DNA of 64,000 nucleotides, from the NCBI RefSeq assembly GCF_000764495.1, contig NZ_JRLB01000038.1:22716-86715 (forward strand), given 5' to 3'. Positions 29,280 to 39,450 of the stretch are shown in pieces (position 1 is the stretch's first letter; every line of letters starts with the position of its first letter). Origin of the DNA: Nitrincola sp. A-D6 (lineage in GTDB: Bacteria > Pseudomonadota > Gammaproteobacteria > Pseudomonadales > Balneatricaceae). The notes under the pieces are model-generated. The model saw only the letters and a list, made by a program, of their open reading frames with translations. It was not told the DNA's origin and made no database searches. The translations under genes were made by a program, and so were the position numbers.

Positions 29280-30644
29280 TCAAGTCGGTATAGGCAACAA
29301 CATCCGGAACCTGGCTCCCTTGAGTTCCGGAGAGCTATCCACTTCCAGGGCACCATCGTAACTACTGAGTATATCTACCACCACAGCCAGGCCAATACCC
29401 TGTCCGGAAATGGATCTGTCAATGCGCTGACCGCGCTCCAGTATCACCTTGGACTGGGTTGGCAGCACTCCCGGGCCATCATCTTCGACCAGCAGCAGCA
29501 AACCGCTGCGAACTGAGGATGAAGTGACCTGCACACGGGCCAAACCGTATTTACAGGCATTTTCCATCAGATTACCCAGCAACTCCATCAAATCACGCTC
29601 ATCGCCATAAAACTGAGCGTTATCCTCTACCCGGTTATCAATCTGTATCGATTTTTCGGTATACACCTTGATGAGTACGTCGGCCACCCGTTGCACCAGC
29701 GCCCTGACCAGTACCGGCTTAGCCGCCAATCCCCCTTTGGATTTAACCGCACGTGATAACTGATACTGCACTATCTGGTCCATACGCTGGCTCTGCTCTT
29801 CCACCAGTTTACGGTACGCTTCAGGAGACAGGTTTTCTGAACTGGCGCCGGTAATAACAGCCAAGGGGGTTTTAAGGCTGTGAGCCAAATCTGCCAGGGT
29901 GTTGCGATAGCGTTCACGCTGCTGACGTTCAGTTAAAATCAGCTGGTTAAGATTTTCAGTCACAGGTTGCACTTCACGCGGATAGCTGCCAGAAAGACTA
30001 TCAGACTCACCCTTCTCTATGTGGCGCAAATCAGCCGCCAAACGCCCAAGGGGGCGCAAGCCCCAACGTAAAATGAGGTATTGCATGCTCAGCGCTAACA
30101 CCAACACCCCCATTAGAGACCCCCAGAGCCGAGCACTGAAAGCCCGCATCTGCTCGCGTAAACGCTCATCACTGCGTAATACAGAAATCATAAAAAAGCG
30201 CTCTTCTCCAGGGCCTTCCCAGATTATCGGATATTGCAGCAGATAGAGATTACTGTCTGCCAAGTAGCGAAATGGCACCTGACCAGGGGATGGAATACTG
30301 CCCAGTACTTCGGTTACTTGAGCAGCGGGCAAGAGTGTCGATGAGTCTGACTGCCACAACAACTGCTCACGATCATTACTAATAAAAGCGTAAACACCGG
30401 AACCCGTCTGTGAAAATCCCGGCTCAGGTAACAACTCAGGCAGCTTAAGCTCTCCGCCATCCAGTTCGGCTAAACCCAGTAACAGATAGACCTGGAGCTG
30501 CGCTTGAGAGCGTTCAGACGCGACTAAGCTATCGTAGTGAGCTCGTTGCAGTATCATCACAGCCGCCACAATAATCAGTGGCAATACCACCAACGAGGCC
30601 AGAAACAAGCGCGACTTGAGTGAACGAGGCAATAGCTGACGCAT
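29280..30644 (-). CDS. PhoQ-like sensor histidine kinase
   Basis: A 454-residue membrane kinase. It has two membrane segments (about 10-32 and 170-190) flanking a periplasmic sensor, a HAMP-like linker, the H-box DLAHSLKTPLAV (as in PhoQ), N-box LLGNLMENACKYG, and G boxes DDGPGV and GQGIGLAVV. The start overlaps the response regulator stop by one base (TGATG), so kinase and regulator are translationally coupled. The H-box and the PepSY neighbour point to the PhoPQ-like group. The periplasmic domain is not rich in the acidic patch of enteric PhoQ as far as I can see, so the signal may differ. Confidence 0.87.
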   Translation of the reverse strand: MRQLLPRSLKSRLFLASLVVLPLIIVAAVMILQRAHYDSLVASERSQAQLQVYLLLGLAELDGGELKLPELLPEPGFSQTGSGVYAFISNDREQLLWQSDSSTLLPAAQVTEVLGSIPSPGQVPFRYLADSNLYLLQYPIIWEGPGEERFFMISVLRSDERLREQMRAFSARLWGSLMGVLVLALSMQYLILRWGLRPLGRLAADLRHIEKGESDSLSGSYPREVQPVTENLNQLILTERQQRERYRNTLADLAHSLKTPLAVITGASSENLSPEAYRKLVEEQSQRMDQIVQYQLSRAVKSKGGLAAKPVLVRALVQRVADVLIKVYTEKSIQIDNRVEDNAQFYGDERDLMELLGNLMENACKYGLARVQVTSSSVRSGLLLLVEDDGPGVLPTQSKVILERGQRIDRSISGQGIGLAVVVDILSSYDGALEVDSSPELKGARFRMLLPIPT

Positions 30645-31327
30645 CAGGCGTCTTTCAGTTCCGGATTAAATCGATAGCCCAACCCACGGACTGTCAGGAT
30701 AGGTTGTAACTGCTGATCCGGATCCAGCTTCTGCCGTAAACGGCGGATAAACACTTCCAGCACATTACTGTCACGGTCAAAATCCTGATGATAAAGATGC
30801 TCAGTCAACTCCGTCTTGGAGATGGTCTTACCCGCATTCAGCATAAGATACTCAACCGTGCGATATTCATAACTGGTTAAGCGCACTTCCTCATCATGCA
30901 ACCGCACCACACGGCTCACCGTATCCAACATCAAGGGCCCAAAGGTCAGTCTGGGTTTAGCATGGCCTGCCGCACGACGCACCAATGCATTAAGGCGCGC
31001 TGTCAGTTCTTCTGGCTGAAACGGCTTAACCAAATAGTCATCAGCACCGCTTTCAAGGCCTTCTACTTTATCTTGCCAATGGCCACGAGCAGTCAAAATC
31101 AACACTGGGAAATCCCGGTTAGCCTCACGCCAGCCTTTAATCACATCCAGACCCGACAAACCCGGCAGACCCAGATCAACGACGGCAATATCGAACTCAT
31201 ATTCCATCCCCAGGAACAAGGCGTCTTTACCTTCTTCACACTCCTCAACGGTATAGCCTTTTTCGGTTAACTGAAGGCTTAGCTGACGACGCAGATTAAA
31301 ATCATCTTCAACCACTAATGCTTTCAT
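30644..31327 (-). CDS. PhoP-like OmpR-family response regulator
   Basis: A 227-residue regulator with a receiver domain (1-120: acidic pair VEDDFN, phospho-Asp in VVDLGLPGLSG, Lys in LVKPFQ) and an OmpR winged helix (about 130-222). The winged helix includes VRLTSYEYRTVEYLMLNAG, SNVLEVFIRRLRQKLD and TVRGLGYRF. It is partnered with the following kinase and preceded by a PepSY gene 12 bases upstream. It could control envelope or cation-responsive genes, and perhaps lipid A changes, as PhoP does elsewhere; that is inference. Confidence 0.9.
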   Translation of the reverse strand: MKALVVEDDFNLRRQLSLQLTEKGYTVEECEEGKDALFLGMEYEFDIAVVDLGLPGLSGLDVIKGWREANRDFPVLILTARGHWQDKVEGLESGADDYLVKPFQPEELTARLNALVRRAAGHAKPRLTFGPLMLDTVSRVVRLHDEEVRLTSYEYRTVEYLMLNAGKTISKTELTEHLYHQDFDRDSNVLEVFIRRLRQKLDPDQQLQPILTVRGLGYRFNPELKDA

Positions 31328-31339
31328 ACCAGGTTCCTT

Positions 31340-31609
31340 TCAAGGGTTAAGTATCTCACCGTCTTCAGGGTTGATCATCACATCCCGGACCCGCCCATCA
31401 TTGACGATGCGGATCAAAAACACAGGTTTATGGTCTACTTCTGTTTCTTCGGCCTTAACCACTTGACCAGCAAACGTTTCCAAGGCAATTTCCGATGCCT
31501 GCTTCAGACTGGTGACGGGTTCAGCCATCAACGGGAAAGCCAACAAGACACAACAAAACAACAACGCTGTCAGCGGGTATCCAGCTAAAACACTTCGACC
31601 CCTGCACAT
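31340..31609 (-). CDS. Secreted PepSY-domain protein
   Basis: An 89-residue exported protein: a signal peptide (about residues 1-30, ending near FPLMA^EP) and a single PepSY domain (A-S-E-I-A-L-E-T-F, then a strand-rich stretch ending in PEDGEIL). The ATG at 31609 has a strong GGAGGA site. PepSY proteins often sit ahead of PhoPQ-type pairs and are thought to modulate the kinase or inhibit proteases in the periplasm. It leads the three-gene operon. Confidence 0.85.
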   Translation of the reverse strand: MCRGRSVLAGYPLTALLFCCVLLAFPLMAEPVTSLKQASEIALETFAGQVVKAEETEVDHKPVFLIRIVNDGRVRDVMINPEDGEILNP

Positions 31610-31716
31610 AGGGCTCCTCCGGTATTTCTGATTGTATGTTACCGAAACTCAGCAACAGCCACACTTTACTCTAATAGAAATGAACTGATGATTAACAAAA
31701 CCGCCACCTTTTCAAT

Positions 31717-31977
31717 TCAGGACTTGTTATTCTGTTCAGCTTGCTGACGCTTTGCCTCACGAATGGAGAGCATCACAAAACGAATGTTGTAAGCCAAGCC
31801 GATCACAATGGCCAGAGACGCCGACACAATAAACAGCATACCCAGTGCGGCTGAACCAGCATACTGACCTGTCCAAAGACTGATAACAGCGATAATACTG
31901 AGCGGAATACCGGTTTTCATGCAGATTCGCAGAAAGGCATCCTGACGAATTATTTTTTTATCAATTTTTATTGTCAT
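31717..31977 (-). CDS. Small two-helix membrane protein, unknown function
   Basis: An 86-residue protein I do not recognise. From ATG 31977 (MTIKIDKK) it has a basic N-terminus, two hydrophobic helices (about 21-42 and 46-68) and a Gln/Lys-rich tail (REAKRQQAEQNNK), so it probably lies in the inner membrane with both ends inside. A start at 32010 would add 11 residues. It is alone between the PepSY operon and the divergent ilvD. Confidence 0.6.
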   Translation of the reverse strand: MTIKIDKKIIRQDAFLRICMKTGIPLSIIAVISLWTGQYAGSAALGMLFIVSASLAIVIGLAYNIRFVMLSIREAKRQQAEQNNKS

Positions 31978-32130
31978 AGGGCGCAACGCTTCTGTTGGAC
32001 GTGGAGGCAAGCAGCATAGAACGCCTGTGTTTTTTGTTCAAGGTCATCCGTTCGGCAGCCTGACAGCCACAAAGAATCTGATATACTCGAACAATATTAG
32101 ACTTAACCATCCGATCCAAAGGACCCCTCA

Positions 32131-33966
32131 ATGCCAGAGTATCGTTCCAGAACGTCTACCGCCGGTCGTAACATGGCAGGTGCCCGTGCACTGTGGCGCG
32201 CCACAGGCATGAAAGATGATGATTTTCACAAACCCATCGTTGCCATTGCCAACTCCTTCACCCAGTTTGTGCCCGGTCACGTGCACCTGAAAGACATGGG
32301 GCAACTGGTTGCCCGGGAAGTGGAAAAAGCCGGTGGTGTAGCAAAAGAGTTTAATACCATTGCTGTCGATGACGGTATCGCCATGGGCCATGACGGCATG
32401 CTCTACTCGTTGCCATCACGCGATATTATTGCCGATTCTGTTGAATACATGGTTAATGCGCATTGTGCCGATGCACTGATCTGTATCTCTAACTGCGACA
32501 AGATTACCCCAGGGATGCTGATGGCGGCCATGCGCCTTAACATCCCGGTCATTTTTGTCTCTGGTGGCCCGATGGAAGCTGGCAAAACCAAACTTTCCGA
32601 ACACAAGCTGGATCTGGTCGATGCTATGGTCATTGCCGCTGATGACTCAGCCTCTGACGAAATGGTCGCTGAATATGAGCGCTCAGCCTGCCCCACCTGT
32701 GGTTCCTGCTCCGGCATGTTCACCGCCAACTCAATGAACTGCCTGACCGAAGCACTGGGGCTGTCACTGCCAGGCAACGGCACCACCCTGGCTACCCACA
32801 GTGATCGTCGTCGCCTGTTTGAAGAAGCCGGTCACCGTATTGTTGAACTGGCCAAGCGCCACTATGAGCAGGATGATTATTCCGTTCTGCCACGCTCTAT
32901 TGCCAACTTCAAAGCCTTTGAAAATGCCATGTCACTGGACATCGCCATGGGCGGTTCCACTAATACCATCTTGCACCTGTTGGCGATCGCGCTGGAGGGA
33001 GAGATCGACTTTACTCTGAAGGATATTGATCGACTCTCCCGGCATGTACCGCAGTTGTGTAAAGTAGCGCCCAATACCCCCAAATACCATATTGAAGACG
33101 TGCACCGTGCCGGGGGTATTTTTGCCATTCTCGGCGAGCTGGATCGTGCCGGCAATCTGCACAGCGACCTCCCAACCGTACACAGCAACAGCATGGCTGA
33201 AGCACTGGAGACCTGGGATATCATGCGCAACCCCTCGGCAGCCGTAATGGAGTTTTACAAAGCGGGCCCTGCGGGCATCCCCACCCAGACAGCCTTTAGT
33301 CAATCCACGCGTTGGCCGACACTGGATGGTGACCGCGAAAATGGCTGCATACGCAACCTCGAACATGCCTTTTCGCTCGAAGGTGGTCTGGCCGTGCTAT
33401 ACGGCAATATCGCTGAAGATGGCTGCGTGGTTAAAACCGCGGGTGTGGATGACTCGATCCTGCGCTTTGAGGGTCCTGCACATATCACAGAATCCCAGGA
33501 TCAGGCGGTTGAGCATATATTGCAGGACAAGGTTAAACCCGGTGACATCGTCATCGTGCGCTATGAAGGCCCCAAAGGCGGCCCAGGCATGCAGGAAATG
33601 CTCTACCCAACCTCTTATTTGAAATCCAAAGGGATGGGCAAGGACTGCGCCCTGCTGACAGACGGACGCTTCTCCGGTGGCACTTCCGGACTGTCAATCG
33701 GCCATGTCTCGCCTGAAGCAGCCGCAGGTGGTGCCATAGGACTGATCAGAGATGGTGATCCTATCTGTATCGACATTCCTAACCGCAGTATCAATGTGCT
33801 CTTGTCTGACGAAGAGCTGGCCAAACGCCGTGTGGAGCAGGATGCTATTGGCTGGAAGCCAGCAATGCAACGTCCCAGAAAGGTATCCTCAGCACTTAAG
33901 GCCTATGCCAAGCTGGTGACTTCAGCCGATAAGGGTGCGGTCAGGGACCTTAGTCAATTGGATTAA
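32131..33966 (+). CDS. ilvD: Dihydroxy-acid dehydratase IlvD
   Basis: IlvD dehydrates dihydroxy-acids in isoleucine and valine synthesis, the step before IlvE. It has 611 residues, the usual length. Iron-sulfur cysteines are seen in [12 protein letters not shown] and [15 protein letters not shown]; the substrate loop [11 protein letters not shown] and [12 protein letters not shown] are intact. The ATG at 32131 has AAGGA 8 bases upstream. It is a single gene, ended by a hairpin. Confidence 0.96.
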   Translation: MPEYRSRTSTAGRNMAGARALWRATGMKDDDFHKPIVAIANSFTQFVPGHVHLKDMGQLVAREVEKAGGVAKEFNTIAVDDGIAMGHDGMLYSLPSRDIIADSVEYMVNAHCADALICISNCDKITPGMLMAAMRLNIPVIFVSGGPMEAGKTKLSEHKLDLVDAMVIAADDSASDEMVAEYERSACPTCGSCSGMFTANSMNCLTEALGLSLPGNGTTLATHSDRRRLFEEAGHRIVELAKRHYEQDDYSVLPRSIANFKAFENAMSLDIAMGGSTNTILHLLAIALEGEIDFTLKDIDRLSRHVPQLCKVAPNTPKYHIEDVHRAGGIFAILGELDRAGNLHSDLPTVHSNSMAEALETWDIMRNPSAAVMEFYKAGPAGIPTQTAFSQSTRWPTLDGDRENGCIRNLEHAFSLEGGLAVLYGNIAEDGCVVKTAGVDDSILRFEGPAHITESQDQAVEHILQDKVKPGDIVIVRYEGPKGGPGMQEMLYPTSYLKSKGMGKDCALLTDGRFSGGTSGLSIGHVSPEAAAGGAIGLIRDGDPICIDIPNRSINVLLSDEELAKRRVEQDAIGWKPAMQRPRKVSSALKAYAKLVTSADKGAVRDLSQLD

Positions 33967-33973
33967 GCGGAGT

Positions 33974-33997
33974 GGAGGGGTGTGAAAACATCCCTCC
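33974..33997 (+). terminator. Hairpin with GAAA tetraloop after ilvD
   Basis: GGAGGGGTGT and ACATCCCTCC pair over 10 bases (one G-T wobble) around a GAAA tetraloop, 7 bases after the ilvD stop and ahead of the convergent EAL-HDOD stop at 34013. There is no T tract, so it may act as a transcript 3' stabiliser as much as a terminator. Confidence 0.5.
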
Positions 33998-34012
33998 TGA
34001 TATGGAGACGCC

Positions 34013-35245
34013 TTATTGCAAGGCTTCAAGCACCTGCTCAGCCCACTTGAGACTGTGACGATAAGCAACCTCATAAAACTGTGAAGGCAGCAGCTTCTTC
34101 AGCTGCGCAAACTCACCACGCTCATAAATTTCAACTTCGCTCAAAACCAAACCTGCCTGCCCTTCCCGCTTGGTTAAAGCGTCCTTAACCGAGTGCTGAA
34201 GCGGCACTTCATTTAATAGCACATCCATCTCCATATCCATCATCACATCCATCTGTGATAACAAACCCACAATGAAGCACTCCATGGGTGCCGGGTATTC
34301 CAGCATCTCCGCCAACAACTCACACATCCGCCCTCGTATGAGCATATTTCGTGTTAATTCAGTGGGTTTGCCATTATCATTTTTGGCCAGAAACAGCATT
34401 ACCCAACGGCGTATCTGGTCCATCCCCAGAAGTGCTATAGCATGTGAGAGGGAGTTCACTTCACGGCGTAAATTAACCGCAGCCGAGTTAACCACACGCA
34501 AGATTTTGTAAGTCAGCTCAGGATCTTTTAATGCTATCTGCTCAACGGACTCCGCTGTTGCATGTTCACTCTGCAATTCCTTCAAAACCTGCAGTAGCAA
34601 CATTTTGTTTCCTGGAAGTTTTTTACCTCTTACCAAGTCGGGCTTACTGAGGAAATAACCCATATAAAGAGCAAACCCCATCTCCAGACACTGGCGAAAT
34701 TCATCCTGAGTTTCAACTTTATCCGCCAGTAATTCCAGATTAAAAGGCTTCAGTTTTTGTACCAACGCAGGGATTCTGCTCAAACCAATCAACTGAATAT
34801 CCAGCTTCAACACATGCACCACCTTAAGCAAGGGGTGTAACTTGGTATCCGAAGGATCAAAACCTGACAACGCCAACCGGTAGCCCTGTCCGGCCAAAAG
34901 TACCAGACGGTCTATTAACGCCTGTGTAACCCGGGTATGTGCCAATAGCTCCAACACAAACAAATGCCTTGGAAAATCAGGAAGTTCATCATCCAGCAAT
35001 ACTTTGTCGGTCACCTTCAGGAAAAAGGGTAGTTGTGCTTTAGTATCCTTACTAAAAGATGCATAGGAGTTAACCAACACAGCCAGCGTTGCATCGTCAT
35101 CTTTTAACCCCATGACAAAATTACCCTGTTCATCTCGAAACAACAGCTCGTAAGCTGCCACATCCTGACTTTTGGTATAGATCGCCTGCCGCGCCATCAG
35201 CACAGGCAATCCCTGATCATCGTGTGTTATAGCAATCTTGCTCAC
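34013..35245 (-). CDS. EAL-HDOD signalling protein (YuxH type), EAL degenerate
   Basis: A 410-residue protein of the EAL+HDOD (YuxH/CdgJ-like) group. The EAL-like half (about 10-205) is degenerate: the EAL motif reads YELLFR, and the conserved E-G-V-E-T loop reads ADKVETQDEF with the QGY element replaced by MGYFLSKPD. It is therefore unlikely to cleave c-di-GMP. The HDOD half (about 210-405) has YKILRVVNSAAVNL and ALLGMDQIRRWV. Vibrio relatives act on motility and pili without phosphodiesterase activity. I start at GTG 35245 with GGAG upstream. A role in c-di-GMP-linked surface behaviour is plausible here but unproven. Confidence 0.82.
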   Translation of the reverse strand: MSKIAITHDDQGLPVLMARQAIYTKSQDVAAYELLFRDEQGNFVMGLKDDDATLAVLVNSYASFSKDTKAQLPFFLKVTDKVLLDDELPDFPRHLFVLELLAHTRVTQALIDRLVLLAGQGYRLALSGFDPSDTKLHPLLKVVHVLKLDIQLIGLSRIPALVQKLKPFNLELLADKVETQDEFRQCLEMGFALYMGYFLSKPDLVRGKKLPGNKMLLLQVLKELQSEHATAESVEQIALKDPELTYKILRVVNSAAVNLRREVNSLSHAIALLGMDQIRRWVMLFLAKNDNGKPTELTRNMLIRGRMCELLAEMLEYPAPMECFIVGLLSQMDVMMDMEMDVLLNEVPLQHSVKDALTKREGQAGLVLSEVEIYERGEFAQLKKLLPSQFYEVAYRHSLKWAEQVLEALQ

Positions 35246-35324
35246 GGGGCATAGCTCCAAGGGTGTAAAAGCACTTACTTAATAAGCCTAAGGATATACA
35301 AAACTCAGGACTAAAGTCACGTAA

Positions 35325-36604
35325 TCATGCATCTACGCCGGGCAAACCATCCTTGTCAATTGACAGTTTTATCTGGCGTATATCATGTCCAGTAGGGGAT
35401 TGATGTAAACGTAAACCAAATACCGGCATCACCGCCAGCACATGATCGAACAGGTCGGCCTGAATACCCTCATACTCTACCCAGGCTGTCGTATTGGTAA
35501 AAGCATATATCTGAATTGGCACCCCTTCACTCGTGGCCTCAAGCTGTCTGACCATCAAGATCATCTGCTGATGAATTCGCGGATGGGTTTTCAAATAAGC
35601 GGCCAGATAGGCACGAAAAGTGCCTATATTAGTCAAACGCCGGCCATTTAACGGGCTGCTAAGATCCAGATCATGTTCGGTATTGTAACGCTCGACTTCA
35701 GCCAGGCGCTGTTCAATATAGCTATTCAATAAATTAGATTTGCGTAACGCCTCGATATCCTGCGGCGTCAGGAAGCGCACACTACTAACATCAATCCGTA
35801 CACCGCGCATGATACGTCGGCCACCGGACTCCTGCATACCACGCCAGTTTTTGAATGAGTCGGAAATCAGCGCATAGGTGGGTATGGTGGTGATGGTATT
35901 ATCCCAGTTCTGTACCTTCACCGTTGTCAGATTGATATCAACCACAGCACCATCAGCACCATAACGGCTCATTTCCAGCCAGTCACCCACAGATAGCATC
36001 TTATTGGCAGACAACTGTATACCAGCCACCAGCCCATCAGGGGATCTTTGAACACCAGTAGCAAAACCGCCGTCATGGCACCCAAACCACTAAACAGAAT
36101 CAGTGGGGACTTACCAATCAGAATGGAAATGGCAATTACAGCAGCCAGCAAGGTCGCAGATAACTTAATTCCCTGAAAGATACCCCGCAACGGCAGCTCT
36201 CGGGTTGCACGATTATATTGAGACAGCTCAAGCAACACATCCAGTATCACGAACAACACCAACACACTGAAAATCAGAATCCACAGCTGGGTAAGGCTAT
36301 TGATGAGTAATAAGGATACAGAACCCGGTTCCAGCCAGTGTTGTGCCTGAACCTGTACGATCAGTGCCTGGACAATAAACGACAGACGCTTGAAAAGCTG
36401 TTTTTCGAAAAGTGCACGGTTCCAGATATGCTGCGCACTTCCAGCCAAACGCACCATGATACGACGAACCAAATGATGCAGAATAAAGTGCGTCACAATC
36501 GCTGCAATGGCAATAAGACTTAACGCAACGATCAACTGCGTCAGTGCTGTAGGCTCAATCGATAATTTCGCCAACCAGTCCGTGACCGAATCCACCCACA
36601 TCAA
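35325..36604 (-). CDS. MscS-family mechanosensitive channel, YbdG-like (one frameshift in the assembly)
   Basis: A 426-residue channel after correction. Several hydrophobic helices fill the first 150 residues. The pore-lining helix region [19 protein letters not shown] runs into the MscS beta domain ([39 protein letters not shown]). The C-terminal domain is of the YbdG/MscM type (long, with [10 protein letters not shown]). The frame breaks near 36022-36026 (ATGGGC); an added G gives [15 protein letters not shown]. Family members open on osmotic downshock to release solutes. It stands alone between the EAL-HDOD gene and the divergent prmB. Confidence 0.88.
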
Positions 36605-36743
36605 TCCACCTCAATATCGACTCTATTACAATTAAATTCTGCACCGAAAAAAATCGCTGTGCAGATGAACCAGGCTCGCGCCAACACTTGAGTTTAAGGT
36701 AAACTCCTCAGGCAAAACTATAGCAGCCAGAGTAACCCAGTGC

Positions 36744-37661
36744 ATGACTTTTCAAACAGATAACCCAGCCAGTGAACTTCACACACTGCGCGATTATATT
36801 CGCTGGGCCATGAGTAGCTTCCAGCAGGCCAGCCTGTTTTACGGACATGGTACCGATAACCCGTGGGACGAAGCTGTACAACTGGTGTTAAATGCTGTGC
36901 ACCTGCCTTGGGATGCCAGCCCGGAAGTACTGGATGCGCGCCTGACAAGTTCCGAAAAGCAACGTATTCTCACATTCATTCGCCGCCGTACTGAAGAACG
37001 CCTGCCCCTACCCTACATCACCGGTGAAGCCTGGTATATGGGTATGCCATTTCATGTAGATGAGCGTGTACTGATTCCACGCTCGCCAATTGCCGAACTG
37101 ACAGAACATCAGTTTTCACCCTGGCTCAGACCTGGCCCTGTTGAGCAGATTTTGGATCTTTGCACCGGCAGTGGCTGCATCGGCATCGGCTGCGCTTATC
37201 TGTTTCCTGAGGCACAGGTTGACTTGGTAGATCTTTCCTCTGACGCTTTGGCTGTTGCAGAAAAAAACATTAAACGCCATGAACTTACGCACCGGGTAAC
37301 CACAATTCAAAGTGACCTGTTTAATAACCTTGACGGTAAGCGTTACGATCTGATTGTCAGCAACCCACCCTATGTAGATCATGCAGATTTTACCAACATG
37401 CCCAAAGAGTATCAGCATGAGCCACAAATGGCGCTTACATCGGGTATAGATGGGTTGGTCATAACACGACGTATATTGCAATTAGCCAGCCATTTCTTAA
37501 CCGACAACGGCTTACTAGTCGTTGAGGTCGGCAATAGTGAAGCACACTTAATAGAAGCCTACCCGGAAGTTCCTTTTACCTGGGCTGAGTTTGAAAAGGG
37601 TGGAAATGGCGTATTTATTCTGACGGCTGAAGAACTACAACACTATCGTGACTATTTTTGA
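36744..37661 (+). CDS. prmB: Ribosomal protein uL3 glutamine methyltransferase PrmB
   Basis: PrmB methylates a glutamine of ribosomal protein L3. It has 305 residues, the normal length. The N-terminal helical domain has the family segment RTEERLPLPYITGEAWYMG. The SAM-binding Rossmann domain has ILDLCTGSGCIGI and the NPPY catalytic motif (IVSNPPYVD, about residue 210). It differs from PrmC by the DLCTGSGCI/ISDLF pattern and by length. In many gammaproteobacteria it precedes aroC; here it precedes the pilus operon. Confidence 0.92.
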   Translation: MTFQTDNPASELHTLRDYIRWAMSSFQQASLFYGHGTDNPWDEAVQLVLNAVHLPWDASPEVLDARLTSSEKQRILTFIRRRTEERLPLPYITGEAWYMGMPFHVDERVLIPRSPIAELTEHQFSPWLRPGPVEQILDLCTGSGCIGIGCAYLFPEAQVDLVDLSSDALAVAEKNIKRHELTHRVTTIQSDLFNNLDGKRYDLIVSNPPYVDHADFTNMPKEYQHEPQMALTSGIDGLVITRRILQLASHFLTDNGLLVVEVGNSEAHLIEAYPEVPFTWAEFEKGGNGVFILTAEELQHYRDYF

Positions 37662-37695
37662 AACATGTATTACCTCATGTTAATAGGTTATCTAC

Positions 37696-37741
37696 TTGAC
37701 AAAGATCATGTTTAAAGCGAAATTCATACGGTAATCTACAG
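37696..37741 (+). promoter_or_regulatory. Possible promoter region for the msh pilus operon
   Basis: The 206-base gap before mshI holds a perfect TTGACA at 37696-37701. No clear -10 is found at the ideal spacing (GAAATT at 17 bases is poor; TACGGTAATCT lies further on). A leaderless or differently spaced promoter is possible. I list it as weak because it is the only good -35-like site ahead of a long operon. Confidence 0.25.
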
Positions 37742-37867
37742 CCCGTTGTAACATCAGCATCAAATCGAACACTTACCATCCAGTGAAAAGGTCCGCTCTC
37801 AGGAAATCAGTGCGGTTGTATTTTATCAGCAAGGAAAGCACACCGGACACTATTTGGGAGCAACACC

Positions 37868-38806
37868 TTGCTCAGTTGGATAAACTCGCTCAGGAATGTA
37901 AAGCAAACACCCGATCGCGCTGGCCTGTGCATCAGCCGTGATTCCCTATGCCTTGTGCAGGCTAATCCAGCCGGCCACCCTGATGCTTTCAGCCTGACGC
38001 ACTCTTTACAAGAAGTCACACAATCTCCCGAGCAAGTCCTGGAAATATTAAAAAACTGGGTTAATGAACTGGGTTTACAGCATGCTGGCGTCATACTGAC
38101 GCTGGAACAGGAAGCCTTTGAGCTGATCCAGATGGATAAACCCGATGTGCCTGATACCGACCTGAAAGCCGCTACCCACTGGAAGCTTCAGGAGTACCTG
38201 GAATACCCGGTAACCGATGCCATCAGTGATATTTTTGAAGTTCCTGAAGGGCGCCATGGCCACTCCAACCAGTTATTCGTGGCTGTTACACGACGAAGCT
38301 TGTTGGAAAAGCGCGTCAAACTCATCAGGGATGCTGGCCTCAGACCCACCTATATCGATATAGCTCAATTGGCGATGCGTAACCTTGTGGAGCAGCGTCT
38401 GCAAACCAATGACACTCTAGGCATCGTGCATTTCCACCCCAATGACAGTCGCTTGTATATCTGTCGCAATGACCAGTTTTATATCACCCGGGTTATCAAC
38501 CTGGGCCTGAACAGCCTGATAACTGATGACGAAATGCAACAACTACAGCTCGTTGACCAGTTCTCACTCGAAGTACAGCGGACCATGGACTATTACGATA
38601 GCCATTTTGGTCAGTCACCCGTCCGACAGCTACACTTTCTTGATCGCAGCGGTCAGCTCAACTGGCTTCCGGATGCCGTGACTAACATGCTGGGTATCAA
38701 AGCGGCACGGGTAGATATGCCGCAAAATACTAACCAGCAAAACCTCATTCAGCCCGACCTTGCTCCGCTAGCCTGGGGTGGACTCATTGGGAGACTGAGC
38801 CAATGA
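37868..38806 (+). CDS. mshI: MSHA biogenesis protein MshI (PilM-like)
   Basis: A 312-residue cytoplasmic actin-like protein of the MshI/PilM group, which links the motor to the inner-membrane assembly platform. It has the ISRDSLCLVQ start of the first subdomain, PDVPDTDLKAATHWKLQEYL, and a late RTMDYYDSHFGQ segment typical of MshI. The start is TTG 37868 with GGGAG seven bases before it. It overlaps the next gene by ATGA and opens the pilus operon. Confidence 0.88.
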   Translation: MLSWINSLRNVKQTPDRAGLCISRDSLCLVQANPAGHPDAFSLTHSLQEVTQSPEQVLEILKNWVNELGLQHAGVILTLEQEAFELIQMDKPDVPDTDLKAATHWKLQEYLEYPVTDAISDIFEVPEGRHGHSNQLFVAVTRRSLLEKRVKLIRDAGLRPTYIDIAQLAMRNLVEQRLQTNDTLGIVHFHPNDSRLYICRNDQFYITRVINLGLNSLITDDEMQQLQLVDQFSLEVQRTMDYYDSHFGQSPVRQLHFLDRSGQLNWLPDAVTNMLGIKAARVDMPQNTNQQNLIQPDLAPLAWGGLIGRLSQ

Positions 38807-39450
38807 GTCAACGCCAGGAAGTCAATCTTTATCAGAGTGATCTGCATGAAAAGCGTGAGCAGCTGACCGCCAGACACATGCTTGTCATTATCGCTGTGGC
38901 ACTGTTATTGATGCTGCTTTATAGCGGCTGGACAGCCTACTCACTTAACAGCTTAAAGCAGGACAATCAGCAACTGACAGCTCAACTGAATCAGCAACGT
39001 CAGACAGTGACAGAACTGGCCTCAATGACCCGCCCAGAAGCAGACCCCAGACTGTTACAACACACACGTCGGCTGGAAAACGAAATACGTCACTTGCGCG
39101 CTTTACGTGAAACCGCACTGATTCCACTGGACGCAGCAGATCCTGAACAGTTCCTGCGAGGTCTGGCACGCCAAAGACCCGACGGCCTCTGGCTTACGGG
39201 CATTCATTTGGCAGGCCTGGGGCAGGACATCCTGCTGCAAGGTCGAGTAATGAATGCCGAACTGCTACCCATTTATATTGATCTGCTGGGCATTGAACCT
39301 GCTTTTACAGGTCTTGTATTCCACACACTGGAAATCAATCAGCCTGGCAGTGATGTCGGTGAAGACGATTCAGCCGCACTAACCTTCAGGCTGGTAGCGG
39401 GGTGCAAGACTCAGGGCTGCTCCCTGGACAACGGAGGGAGCACACCATGA
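38803..39450 (+). CDS. PilN-like MSHA assembly protein
   Basis: A 215-residue single-span inner-membrane protein: a short cytoplasmic N-terminus with QEVNLYQSDL (the PilN motif that binds PilM), one membrane helix (about 28-48), a coiled coil (about 50-110) and a small PilN-like fold. In Vibrio this job is done by MshI2 or by the PilN part of the msh cluster. Overlaps mshI and the PilO-like mshJ (both ATGA). Confidence 0.85.
   Translation: MSQRQEVNLYQSDLHEKREQLTARHMLVIIAVALLLMLLYSGWTAYSLNSLKQDNQQLTAQLNQQRQTVTELASMTRPEADPRLLQHTRRLENEIRHLRALRETALIPLDAADPEQFLRGLARQRPDGLWLTGIHLAGLGQDILLQGRVMNAELLPIYIDLLGIEPAFTGLVFHTLEINQPGSDVGEDDSAALTFRLVAGCKTQGCSLDNGGSTP

Noticed and set aside
34013..35245. Active c-di-GMP phosphodiesterase
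   Set aside because: The EAL motif and following catalytic loops are degenerate, so only a non-catalytic EAL-HDOD role is supported.
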